From Phycomyces nitens (lineage: Eukaryota; Mucoromycota; Mucoromycetes; Mucorales; Phycomycetaceae): a DNA stretch of 64,000 nt. Position 1 is the stretch's first letter. Every line of letters begins with the position of its first letter. The stretch covers positions 4,921,001 through 4,985,000 of the forward strand of contig JAHRBC010000005.1 of assembly GCA_022702545.1 (NCBI GenBank). The letters are read 5' to 3'. The notes below the pieces were generated by a model that was not told where the DNA came from, did not search any database, and saw only the letters and a list, made by a program, of their open reading frames with translations. The translations under genes were made by a program, and so were the position numbers. Below are positions 53,595-64,000 of the stretch, piece after piece.

Positions 53595-56500
53595 ATGTCT
53601 TCTATTTCCGCTCTTAACAACACTGCCTGTTACTGCAACAAATGCAACAACAACCAGCAAGGATTCTCTATTGTATCCAAGCGCACTTCCCAGCGTCATG
53701 CCAAAAGAGCAAGATTTGAAGAAGTCTTGGATTTTGAAAACAGTATGTTATTTTCAATATTAATTTTATCTTTGCTGCGCAATAATAACCATTAGCCTTT
53801 AATTGAACTCAGGCACACAAAGTGCCGTGATGGACGTTGATGTTGAGGGTAAAAAATATTTATTTGAAAACCAGTACAGGGCAATAAACTAATGTATTCT
53901 ATATTTGTAGCAATCCCGACCTCTCAATCCGAATCCATGGAAACGGATGGTCAGGTCGGCCTACCATTTTTGGATTCCGTCCCGATGTCTGACGATGATT
54001 CAGTTGACAATGAGGCCAATGGCGATGGCGCCGAAATCACCGATGACTCTGACAATGACAGTGATGATGAAGCCGATGATGAAGAGATTGAGGTCGAGGA
54101 GTTTGACAGTGAAGGTCAGTATAGAATAGCTACAATACAAAAGCAAGCAAAAATTGAGTGTTAATAATTTTCCTTTTTAAATAATAGACCCTTTTGCTAC
54201 TCCTGGTATGCCCGAAAACCCAGTGCACAGGGCAATTGCCATTTTCGTTGTTCTGTTTGCATCCCGTTATGTGGTCGATAAGGGTGCTGTTGTCTTGATT
54301 GAGTTCATCAACAAACTCTTGACGATTTACGGACAGGACTTCCAATTGCCTTCAAGCCTTTCTGGTCTCCAAAGCATGACGGGTTTCACTGCCTTGACCA
54401 AGGGTGTAAAGAGATTCGTTGTGTGCCAGGATTGCCACACGGTTTATGAGGAAGCTGGGTCTGCTCCCCTTCAGTGCAGTTCCGCCAAGCTCGGTTCCGT
54501 TTCTCCATGTGGTTGCCAATTGATGAAGCAATCATCATCTGGTGCTTTAGTCCCAAAACGTCAATACAACTACCAGTCCGTCAAGCAGGCGTTGAGAGTC
54601 CTTTTCCTCCGCCCGGATTTCGAAAGCAAGATCAGACAATGGAACCAGGAGTTGAAGATCGTTGATACAATGTGCGACGTTTATGATGGTGCGATGTGGA
54701 AGGGGTTGAAGGACAAGAACGGCGTTCCCTTTGTTGAAGACTCGCGCTCACTCATGTTGACTCTCAACATTGATTGGTTTCAGCCATTCGATGGTATCAG
54801 CCATTCCTCTGGAGCAATTTACCTCGCAATCAACAATTTGCCTCGAGAGGATAGGTTCAAGGCAGAGAACGTGATTCTTGTTGGTCTGATGCCTGGGCCA
54901 AAAGAACCAAGATCAGAGGAGATTAACAACTACCTCAAGCCCTTGGTCGACGAGTTGGAGCAGCTGTATGTTGGAATGGCCATTCCAAGTTATGAAAACC
55001 CAAGTGGAGTAACTGTCCGTGCTGCACTCTTCATGGTTGCATGTGATATCCCTGCCGCCAGGAAAACCAGTGGATTCACGTCTCATAACAGTACCCATGC
55101 ATGCTACAAATGCAGTCGTAGTTTCTCTCGCTTGGAAGGGACAAACAATGTCGATTTTCGTGGTTTTGATTTCTGTGCGTGGAGACTTGCAAATGGTGCT
55201 CAAAACCGGGTGCATGCTGAGGAGTGGAAGAGTGCAAGTACGCCCTCAGAAAGGCATCAGCTGGAGGTCGAAAATGGTGTTCGATGGTCGCAGTTGCATC
55301 GCCTTGGATACTTTGATCTAGTACGTGGAACGATCATTGATCCCATGCACAACCTATTCCTGGGAACGGCGAAGAGGATGGTCGAGACGTGGACTGCCAG
55401 TGGTCTGATCACAGACAACAATCTTCGTGAGATGCAGAGGGTGGCAGAGACCATGGTGTTGCCTGCGGATTACGCAGTGTTGAAGACGAAGATTGGGAAG
55501 GGATTTCCCCATATGAAGGCCGACGAGTGGAAATCCTGGGTGCTTGTTTACTCCCCTACTCTGTTGAAGACCGTTCTCCCTGCTGCCAAGTTCAAGAATT
55601 GGATTAGCTTTGTCGACGCCTGCCGCCTCTTGATAAAGCCAGCCATCACTTTTGACGAACTTGATGAAGCCCATAGTCACCTGGAGAAATTTGGTCAAGC
55701 CTGCGAACAACAATACCCACACACTGTCCTCACCTGCAATATGCACCTACACCTCCATCTTCGCGAGACCATTCGTGATTTTGGACCAGTGTACGGCTAT
55801 TGGCTCTTTGGGTTTGAGAGATACAATGGGTTGTTGAAGAACATCGAGACAAACAGAAGAGACGGGTTCGAGTCAACATTTATGAAAACATTTGTCCAGA
55901 ATTCGTACAAGGAGGACTATACGAATGCCATCCTCAAGTCATCAGTATCTGCTCCTTTCCTTCCTCTCTTAGCCAAACTTTCTTCGTCCTTTGCCACCTT
56001 GTCTCCACCTGCACCTGCACCTGCACCAACACGACGCCCATTCCGAATTCAAAATTTTGTGGATGCATCCCAAGATTCCGAATTCCCGATCAAGGGTAAT
56101 GAGCCTCTTCCACCCTCTGCGTTTCCTCTCCAAGCTAGGCCAGCAACAGCAATGAGTGATGGCGACTATCCTCATTTGTTGGAGTATTATAAGGATACTT
56201 ATGACATTTCTGAGCTGGAGAGCTATCAATACGCCACTTCTTCTTTGCTGTTTGTCGACAATCAGATAACAAAGATAAAGTCAATCAATCTTCTTGGGCA
56301 GATCTATCATGGTCACAATGGCTCTGGCAAGGGTGGATCATATATTCAAGCTTTGTTTGGCACTAGTACGGGTGAGAACCAGACTGCATATACTGGACAA
56401 ATACAGTATATGTTTGTCCACAACTTTACGCCGCCTCTCTCTGCCTCTGTTCGTCCAAATCGCCAATCATATCAAAGTCAGCATGTTTTCGCCTTTGTGA

Positions 56501-56699
56501 GATGGTATGGTGTGTCCTATGATCGTTCGCGTGAGGATGAAGGTGTTGATATATGTTTGCCCGGCTTTTCTCCCCCAGTCATGAGTGCATCTTGCCAGTG
56601 CATCGCCTTCTTTTAGAAGTTGCGACTGCCACGCACACAAGCCGAAATGGCGTGAAGAGGATGCTGGTCATCCCTTTGCCCAAAAAGCTTTGCATATAA
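53595..56699 (+). CDS. Plavaka/CACTA-like DDE transposase, element 4 (one late frameshift)
   Basis: Exons 53595-53742, 53813-53848, 53911-54114 and 54188-56699, phases closing. Exon 1 has CYCNKC...SQRH, exon 3 is very acidic (DDSDNDSDDEADDEEIEVEE). Core: NIDWFQPFDG, PAARKTSGFTSHNSTHACYK with CxxC, IDPMHNLFLGTAKRM, FERYNGLLKN. In the run of C residues near 56568-56572 one base is missing relative to its relatives. The frame then ends early at 56616, whereas the shifted frame continues PVHRLLLEVA...IPLPKKLCI to 56699. Everything up to residue 788 of the core is intact, so only the last 40 or so residues are affected. Confidence 0.85.
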
Positions 56700-56821
56700 T
56701 AAATAAATAAATATCTTTTCTCTTTCATAAAAAAAAACAAACAGAAATAGCATTGCCTTTATAAATGTTGTCAAAACGTAATGTGTGTCAAAAAATAGAT
56801 GGATAGATAAAAAATATTTTA

Positions 56822-58004
56822 TTAAAGCCCATGTCTAAGAGCCCACTGAGGAAGACTGGGATTAAAATTAGTCGGGACTGCCACGTCCACAGTTCTGGCA
56901 TAAACCCTTGACAACATTTGATGAGCATTTGCTCCAAGTTGGAGATCAACGAATCTGTCAACGACTTGGATGAATCGGTTAAACTATCAATTGCGCATCA
57001 GTAATCTACAGTCATTCAATATACTATTTATAATCAGCTCAACAACTCACTTCATTGCTTCTCCAACTTGGGCGAATTGTGCGAACCACACGTCTTCTTC
57101 CTGCTTCAGAGACTTCGTCATCTGATTCTCCCTCGGACATTGCTCCCTTTTGGAGTGCACCTATGCAGTTCCAACCCATCTCCTGGTTGATCTCAGCCCT
57201 GTTATTGTCATATGCTGCCAAACGACGAGCATAGTTCTACAAATATTATTATTAATATGTGTTTAATAGATTTTTAATATATTGCAAACAACTTACTTCG
57301 TTTGCACGACCAGATCTTTGTGAACGTCTGTTCAACGCAGCCCTCACAGCAGGAGACTCTCTCACTTTTCGGCATCTACTAATGAAATTCTTGTGGAGCC
57401 TCTCACGAAGATCCTTTTGCCTCATTCCGTCGCCAGCAAACTTGCGCCCCAGGTAGACGAGCATTCGATCAACCAACTCCTTGTTGGGAGTCACGTTGAA
57501 GTGAACATCGGTGTTCCACCTGGGCTTATCGTTGTTGGCCTCTACTTCTGCTGGGACAGTTGACCGAAACTTTGGATTCCACATGAATTTGCGGATCGCA
57601 GCCTAATAATATATAAAAGTTAACAAACTGATAGTATAGTCTTTGCTCTTTAGTATAATACTTACATAAACCTCTGTGGAAACTCTCTTGCTGGGGTTTG
57701 ACAAAGCAATGGGATCCGTCACAACAACATTGCTAGTTGCACTGGTGGAGGCAACAGGAGCAGCAGGAGCAGCAGGAGCAGCAGGAGCAGCCTCAACGAA
57801 ATTATCAATGGCAGTGATAGTCTCACGGTTTCCTACAATAATGACACCAAGTCTGGAATCCATCGTTACAAGTCTGGCGTTTGATGTCACCATCTCGCCT
57901 TCCATAATGGTCATCTTGTTCTCCATGGCAACAAGCTTTTCCAATATCAGATCCATGTCAGCAGTAGCAGGACGAGGAGCAATTGTTCTTCTTTGGTTAA
58001 CCAT
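56822..58004 (-). CDS. Companion protein of Plavaka-like element 4
   Basis: Exons 58004-57666, 57602-57297, 57236-57051 and 56983-56822, all in phase, giving 330 residues without a break. The N-terminus contains heptad-like segments (MDLILEKLVAMENKMTIMEG) and an Ala-Pro repeat (AAPAAPAAPAAP). A conserved basic block follows (AAIRKFMWNPKFRS), then GAMSEGESDDE, RTIRPSWRSNE and the ending SLPQWALRHGL. Exons 2-4 match the element 1 companion exon for exon with identical or near-identical lengths (306, 186 and 162 nt). Function unknown; conservation of the frame in several copies argues it is needed for transposition (inference). Confidence 0.82.
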
Positions 58005-58236
58005 TTTCTAGAATATGGTAAAGTATATTTCGATTATAATTATTAGTTTTTGTTCAATTGAAATAAAAATAAATATAATATACGTACAAAAACTGTTTGA
58101 GTGGGTGGGTGAGTAAGTGTGTGTGTGTGTGGGTTGTTGTAAAAGTAAGAGAGGTTGAATACTATCAAAAAGGCCGTTATATATAGGCATTTTGAATGAC
58201 TATAAAGATGTTCCTCTATTGTCTTGAAGCACTGAG

Positions 58237-59100
58237 ATGCAAATCGGCCTTGATATTGTTTTTGGGCTCAATCCATCACACCTTCCGCAGCATGTTTCAA
58301 AGGTGAAAAAATTTTCAGATTCTCTCCTTTTTCTTTGGTTCCCTTTATTTTTCCTTTTGCTTGCTTTTTTGATATCGGCGCCTTTCTCTGGTAAGACATT
58401 TTTTATACCTCTTTATACACACAAATTAACCTCTTTTTCATAGATGTGCGCTCCCATTGCAACTCATCCTTTCCACAATGGCCATCTAGACAAATACTCA
58501 CTGGCCGCATTCACTGGTACCATCATCTTGATAAAAATTATTTTCACTTCTCTCTCAGATTAGCCAAACAACTTATATAAGGATGCCATCGGCACCAGGT
58601 AAAAAAATTTCTTTCAATCATACTTGTTCCCTCTCTGACTCTATTCCATTGTAGACTGCCCTGTCTATTCACGCCATCGGCCTCCTCCATCATTCGCGAT
58701 TGTAATCATAAAGGTAATATTCTTTATAAATCTCTTTTTGCTTATTCAAAATATTATTCAGACTATTTATTAATAATTATTATTATGTGTTTTATAGGCT
58801 CCTTTGGTCTTTCTTTGCACACCATGCCCCCTACTTTGATAACCAATTTGGCTCCTGGTATGTAAATTAAATATATCATCACTCTGTTCACCCATATTAA
58901 TTTTTATTCCCTTTTTTATAGTAAAACCCGCCACACAGCCCATCCAGCCTTACAATTCAAGTCCCCTTTGCCCACTCTTGCCCATCTCTTGCAATGTAAG
59001 TATCTTTTGTCACACAAAAATTTCCTCTTTGTATCCCATATCAATAACACTTCTTTATCTTTTACAGAACACTCCCGCAGCCCAAAAAATCGTTGGATAT
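58237..59100 (+). other. Series of clean GT-AG introns without a lasting ORF
   Basis: At least six consecutive donor/acceptor pairs with good consensus (for example donors at about 58392, 58519, 58599, 58712 and acceptors ending AG before short segments) outline short exons. The first frame (MQIGLDIVFGLNPSHL..., with one membrane-like segment) passes into exon 2 but hits a stop at the next junction. It could be a non-coding spliced transcript or a decayed gene. It starts 233 bp from the divergent companion gene. Confidence 0.3.
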
Positions 59101-61273
59101 TCATATTTTTGCAGGTATTTTTTATGTAGAAAAATATTCCATCCAAATAGCAGCAAGCAACCGGGTAGAAACGGCTAGGCATAGGAATAGGCGTAATAGT
59201 AGACCCTGAACCTAGAAACATTCTATTCTTTCTAATAAAAATAAAAACGTAAAACATTACCAATCAATTATAAACGGGAAATCAAATAATGGGTGATATA
59301 TTACTGGTGAAGAAGGATAAAGAAGCTTTCAATCCATTCATTTAATTGGCTTTCATGAAGAGTATGCTCAATATTTTTGATAAATACACGACCATGTATT
59401 TTCATGAATATATGATTCTCCCAATATTTCCAGGTCCATAAATACGGCACCAAAATAGAACCGTACTTTTAAATATTTCTTTTTGTTTTTCCAGATCAGA
59501 TCAGTACACCGAAAGTGCTAACAGCCCTCACCTGCGGCACATTATTTCAAAAATCCACTACTAGATAGCACGTCAACGAGATAGCTGACAAGGTAGCTTG
59601 TCTCATAGTCGGAAAAAAAACCACCCTATGTTAAAACATCGCTTTATAGTACAGCATTGCCACTTTTACGTTATTGGAATTTCTTTATTTTTTGCAGTGT
59701 AAACTTCATTTACATAATATGCTTTATCATTAAGATCAAAAAATACGGCACAAGAGAACCCTAGAGAATAACCTTTGTTTTTATTAATATTTTTCTCAAA
59801 CCATCCTTTGACTATGAATCGCGGCATCAACTAAAAGCATGGTCTTATATTATCAAACACTATTTAATTGACGAGAACACTATCCTATGGCCATAAAATA
59901 ATATAATGGTCTATCTCAGAATCAATATAAATATTATAGAATGCTGTGCACCAAAAGACTTGGAAAAGGCTTTACAATCAATAACCAAGCTCATAAATAA
60001 ATAATAGAGAATAATAAAGTAAGTTGACTCTTTAATATATGTTTTGAATACACATTATAGTTAATACAATATTATTTATCACAATATAGCAGCAAAGTGC
60101 AAGTCGTTCTTTTCTTTTTTGAAGATGAGATGTTGCAACTTGGTGATGGCGTCGAATTAGCAATCATGACAGATGTGCAACGGGTGATTGCTTTGTTGAT
60201 CATCTATTGCTAATCTAATGCCAATATAATATTTCTACTCTTTAATATAGCTCTATACCGCCAAAAACGAGTATTGTGTAAGTGCTAAGCAATAAAACAA
60301 GGGTTTAAGATTGTTCTTTTAGGCAACTCTTATTGGCCCCGTTGCATTTTTAGCATATGCTTAGTGTGCTTTCTTTTTCTTTTTCTTTTTGCTTCTCTTG
60401 TCTTGTCTTTGCAATGACTCTTTGAATTAAAACCAAATGAGCCTCCTTCATGTAAGATCGGCACGGTTATAAACACCTGATTGACATCCCGATTGAACCA
60501 TCTTTAGCTCGATTACCTTTGATTTAGGAATGAAATGCAGCTCGCTCTTTTTTCCCCCAGAAACAAAAGAGCGAAAACTTTTTACGGCTATATTACAATA
60601 CGGTTTGTCCTTTTTACACTTGGCAATCTCTGTAAGATATACACTTTTCTTTTCTAATGAGCTGATTACTCTGTTTGCTACAATGAGATTCGAATCAGTT
60701 TTGAATCATATGATTTGAATATGCCAAAGTTGATTTTCTATGGTAAGACGATTGTCTAATAATTATATTATTCTTCAACTAATTTTTCAGTACATATTCT
60801 ATTGACCTCCTATATAGTGTTTATTTCTGGAGATCCCTTTCAGTATAATCATTCAAAACAAGAGGCATGGTATAGTAATTGACAAGCATAATATATACTT
60901 GTAAGCAATACAAAATAATGTACTAGGTTTATATGATGGCTTCTTTTTCTAACCACAATGAATTTTTAGCAATTGATGAATGCTAAGGATCATCTAATGT
61001 ATATCAACGTAGTATTATTATGCGTGTATAGCTTATAACAAAGGTTTGTACTATATATGTTTTATAATATTAAATAGCATTAGTTTTAAGTATTTTTCTA
61101 TAATAATTGTGCGCAAAATACGGTATGAATTAAATCAAGACATTCTATAATAAAGAATAAACCATTCTTTCAAAAGAATGGTCGTAAAAGAATAGCAGAA
61201 CCCATTATCAAATAGAGTACTATAAAAGAGAGGTTATAGTGTATAACGGAAGCATTTTTGGTTGGATAAAAAA
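59101..61273. other. AT-rich region, no gene supported
   Basis: Only short ORFs, such as 60530-60718, with no recognisable features. A few pyrimidine tracts (about 60370) and exon-like segments, but no coherent gene model and no RNA gene identified. Confidence 0.4.
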
Positions 61274-61718
61274 ACGGTAGTTATGTTACCAAAACGGTAG
61301 TTATCTGCCGTTTTTTTATTAGCAAAAAACGGTAGCTACTACCAAACTCGCCTTACACAGGGTCATATCCACCGTTTTGCCCCACCAAACAAACGGTAGC
61401 AATGTTACCAAAACGGCAGATATCTACCGTATTTTTAGTGAAGAAAAACAGTAGTTATGTTACCAAAACGGTAGTTATCTGCCGATTTTTTATTAGCAAA
61501 AAACGGTAGCAATGTTACCAAAACGGCAGATAACTACCGTTTTTTTAGTGAAGAAAAACGGTAGTTATGTGACCAAAACGGTAGTTATCTGCCGATTTTC
61601 GCCACTATAAAAATGGTAGCTACTACCAAATTCGCCTTACACAGGGTCATATCCACCGTTTTGCCCCACCAAAAAAACGGTAGTTATGTGACCAAAACGG
61701 TAGATAACTGCCGATTTC
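61274..61718. repeat. Dense hairpin-repeat array (ACGGTAG... motif)
   Basis: More than ten copies of AACGGTAGTTATGTTACC and ACGGTAGTTATCTGCCGT-type units, each partly palindromic, in alternating orientation. A longer direct repeat of about 70 bp, beginning GGTAGCTACTACCAAACTCG, occurs at 61331 and 61615. Two inverted copies of the motif lie at 51.6-51.9 kb. Confidence 0.85.
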
Positions 61719-61873
61719 TTAGCCGTAGTGTGCCAACAAAGCTTGGTCCAAAGCTTGCCTAAAACACAAGTTTTGGAAACCGAAAGGGAGATGTCTCCTA
61801 TTCTGGAAGGTATATTAATATGAAATAATATTTTAATTTAATATTATTTACTTTACTTACATTAAATCCATTA

Positions 61874-63113
61874 ATGGCCCTAGCCTCTGTCCCTGCCCCC
61901 GTCCTTGCCCCCGTCCCTGCCCCCGTCCTTGCCTCAGCCCCCGTCCTTGTCCCCGTCCCTGCCCCCATCCTTGCCCCAGCCCCCGTCCTTGCCCCTGCCC
62001 CCGTCCCTGCCTCTGTCCTTGCCCCCGTCCTTGCCCCAGTCTCTGCTCCCGTCCCTGCCCCAGTCTCTGCCACCATCCCTGCCCCTGTCCTTGCCCCCGT
62101 CCCTACCTCTGTCCCTGCCCCCGTCCCTGCCCCCATCCCTGCCCCCATCCTTGCCTCTGCCTCTGCCTCTGCCTCTGCCTCTGCCTCTGCCTCTGCCTCT
62201 GCCTCTGCTACTATTGTTTCGACAGTAGTAGCAAAAAAAGGTAAGTTAGTTTTTAAATTAAATTAAATAACTAATTAATAATATTATGTTATATATTGAT
62301 ACTAATTTTAAAAATAAAAAGTAAGGAAAATAGATTTGTTAAAAATAAAAATGAAATACTAAAATATTAATAAAATTTAAATAGATTACAATAGGAAAAT
62401 GAAAGGCAGATAATGTTATTGACACAATTGATGGTCTCCCTGAATCTGTAATTATTAAGATTGCATAATATTTTATATTTGCTTACCTTTTGTATTTAGG
62501 TCATAAATAAAGTGACTGAGCCTAAAATTGTAAATAGGCTCAGAGATGGTAAGTTAATGATTATTACTTTGCATATCTAATACTATATATAGCTCTGTTG
62601 CAGATTACGTCTAAATCTCCGGAGCAGATCAAAGATATTGTCAAACAAAGGATGGACCATTTTAACAGCTTGTTTGGGCATTCAAACACTGTAATCAACC
62701 ATACTTTCTTTCATCTTGCTAAGTATGAGGACATGTCAACTCCTGAGTTGATTACACAATTTGATTTTGTACAAAAGAGATACAAAATCTCGTCCCAAGT
62801 CCAAAAAATTGGACAAATTGCACAAAACTTTGCTCTTGTAGCAATGTATAGAATTTGTCAGACTCGTATGACTAAAGAAAAAGAGACGTTTATCTTGGCG
62901 TATACCAGATTAACCAATCGTAAGTCAAAAATAATTATAAATATGTATATTAATTATTAATAATAGCTCTAAAGCCATATAGCAAGGCTGAAAAATCTTT
63001 GGCGTACAAAAGATTCAACTCGGGCAGAAATCTCTGTGCCCAGTCAAAAGCTTTTGGGTCAGATAGTGTTTTGTTCTTCCCTGAGCTATCAAACATGGAA
63101 GTTGCTAACAGCG
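61874..63113 (+). CDS. Uncharacterised gene with Ala/Pro-rich N-terminus, related to 16682-18006 (3' part missing)
   Basis: Exon 1 (61874-62237) encodes a low-complexity Ala/Pro/Val region then an Ala-Ser run. A small exon near 62501-62548 and larger ones at about 62595-62921 ([17 protein letters not shown]...) and about 62968-63111 ([18 protein letters not shown]...) follow. The joins around 62548-62595 do not all close in frame, so the model is incomplete or damaged. The last two exons resemble exons 6-7 of the gene at 16682-18006, with one intron at the same place and in the same phase. The next intron contains the LINE insertion; the rest is not in the window. Function unknown. Confidence 0.4.
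62154..62210 (+). repeat. Hexanucleotide (GCCTCT) microsatellite within coding sequence
   Basis: About nine perfect GCCTCT units encoding an Ala-Ser run. The preceding 280 bp are a degenerate GCCCCCGTCC(C/T)T repeat encoding Ala-Pro-Val. Confidence 0.85.
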
Positions 63114-63145
63114 TATGTATTTGTTAATTTATTATCCAATTTTCT

Positions 63146-63149
<4 letters not shown>

Positions 63150-63178
<29 letters not shown>

Positions 63179-64000
63179 GTTGGGCAAACCAGAGAGGAGA
63201 AATCCCACCCCCTTCCTTCGGGACAGAGGACAAGACACCAGAAAGGCTCTGGTAGTGCCGTACATCGGCTAAAACTCCCCTCTTTCAAATCCCAACTTCG
63301 GGAAGATATCCCTGCCATACCTACTCTTAGGCTTCGGCTCACGGTGTGTTATTATCAGTCGTACCAATGCCAGAAGGCGTTCTATGTTTCCATAGCTGCG
63401 TCATAGCAAGTGTGGCAGTATCCTGCAAGAATCTACATATCACCTTATGGTCTGGTGTGCGTTCTTGAGGCGCCGTCTGCGGGTATGAACCATCCCAAAG
63501 TGGGCCTAACGTCATTCCGCGATATACTCCACCTAAGAGTATGATAGCAAGGGCATCTTCTTTCAGTCGTTCATTGAATTGCTGTTTCAATAAGGCTATT
63601 AAGTCTAGAAGGCCGGAGGATTCTCGTTGTTCAGAAAATGTAGTGCATTCTACCAGATAATGTCCATACAGGCCCATTACAGTTATGTCTTCAAGACAAC
63701 TAATGCAAACGTGTTTATAGAATAGTGGTATTAAACGGCACTGCGCCGCCCTGGATCCAGTCCAAAATGCACCTAAGCGCATGCGAACCAGCCAGTTATA
63801 GCCAGAGGCCAAGTCGGGGTGGGAGAGAGAGTGTTTTAGGAAGGGAAGGGAATCGGAGAAGCGGTGTGTCATATATCGGTCACCAGCTTTGGAGGGAAGG
63901 GTCTTTTCGAAGCGAGCGGCATATAGTCTTCCTATTTCCTCATCCAGGATCGCCCTGGGTTGGCTAAGATCGAGTCTATGCCGTTTAGCCCAGCTTGAAA
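63150..64000 (-). mobile_element. 3' end of a LINE (non-LTR retrotransposon)
   Basis: A run of nearly 30 T at 63150-63178 is the poly(A) tail of a minus-strand LINE. Upstream of it lie a 160-bp 3' UTR of higher GC content and the end of a long ORF that runs off the window. The insertion sits in the intron following 63113. The 5' end and target duplication are outside the window. Confidence 0.75.
63339..64000 (-). CDS. LINE ORF2 C-terminal part (runs off window)
   Basis: Open from the window edge to the stop at 63339, about 220 residues. There is no RT motif in this part, but a C-terminal zinc-knuckle-like arrangement CISCLEDITVMGLYGHYLVEC (C-x2-C-x12-H-x4-C) matches those that end many LINE ORF2 proteins. 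The ORF precedes a poly(A), which fixes its orientation. No break in the visible part. Mucorales are known to carry abundant LINEs near centromeres, but nothing here shows this is one of those. Confidence 0.65.
   Translation of the reverse strand, partial: SSWAKRHRLDLSQPRAILDEEIGRLYAARFEKTLPSKAGDRYMTHRFSDSLPFLKHSLSHPDLASGYNWLVRMRLGAFWTGSRAAQCRLIPLFYKHVCISCLEDITVMGLYGHYLVECTTFSEQRESSGLLDLIALLKQQFNERLKEDALAIILLGGVYRGMTLGPLWDGSYPQTAPQERTPDHKVICRFLQDTATLAMTQLWKHRTPSGIGTTDNNTP

Larger units (their letters stand above)
53595..58004. mobile_element. Plavaka-like DNA transposon, element 4 (coding span)
   Basis: Closest relative in the window is element 1: same exon structure, alignable introns and upstream DNA. 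Transposase and companion converge with a 122-bp gap. True ends not identified; see the finding on the ACGGTAG repeats at 51.6 and 61.3-61.7 kb. Confidence 0.65.

Noticed and set aside
61798..62148. Minus-strand Gly/Ala/Thr-repeat ORF ([12 protein letters not shown]...)
   Set aside because: Antisense of the Ala/Pro-coding GC-rich repeat. The plus-strand reading has a donor and downstream exons; this one has no support.
1..64000. tRNA, rRNA or other structured RNA genes
   Set aside because: I scanned for clover-leaf and conserved rRNA strings and found none I could support.

Overview
The window is a transposon graveyard from a eukaryote, most probably an early-diverging (Mucoromycota-type) fungus. 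Evidence for that: short GT-AG introns of about 45-80 bp in nearly every gene, AT-rich intergenic DNA, and a mix of Plavaka/CACTA-like, Helitron, DIRS, PIF/Harbinger, Tc1/mariner, chromovirus and LINE elements. The organism call is an inference from element content; I see no tRNA, rRNA or recognisable housekeeping gene.

Layout, left to right. 1-4278: Plavaka-like element 1 (small companion gene on +, transposase on -, tail to tail), cut by the window start. 4279-8141: a 5'-truncated DIRS retrotransposon (gag, RT/RNase H, tyrosine recombinase, terminal inverted repeat). 8142-9796: extremely AT-rich DNA. 9797-15217: Helitron 1, a six-exon Rep/PIF1-helicase gene plus a five-exon gene of unknown function. 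15612-18006: a convergent pair of small multi-exon genes of unknown function. 18467-18934: an endonuclease-domain fragment. 20621-30599: Plavaka-like element 2, whose first transposase intron is filled by a complete Ty3/gypsy chromovirus (25222-30431, identical LTRs, 5-bp target duplication). 31175-37030: Helitron 2, a single very long ORF (Rep, helicase, start of an endonuclease domain) with one in-frame stop. 37948-41715: a 93-bp satellite array, each monomer containing an inverted repeat, interrupted by a dead Tc1 element and by an intact long-TIR mariner-like element. 42655-47014: Plavaka-like element 3, the only copy with a fully open spliced transposase. 48641-51120: a PIF/Harbinger pair (Myb-like protein and DDE nuclease). 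53595-58004: Plavaka-like element 4. 61274-61718: a dense hairpin-repeat array beside a gene related to 16682-18006. 63150-64000: the 3' end of a LINE with its poly(A).

The recurring theme is a two-gene, tail-to-tail module. All four Plavaka-like copies pair a transposase (N-terminal C-x-C-x2-C...H segment, acidic linker, DDE core) with a convergent four-exon gene whose product has a conserved acidic MSxxExD motif. The Harbinger pair and the unknown pair at 15612-18006 have the same tail-to-tail layout. The exon coordinates given here were worked out by hand from splice signals and reading phase, and most close without gaps.
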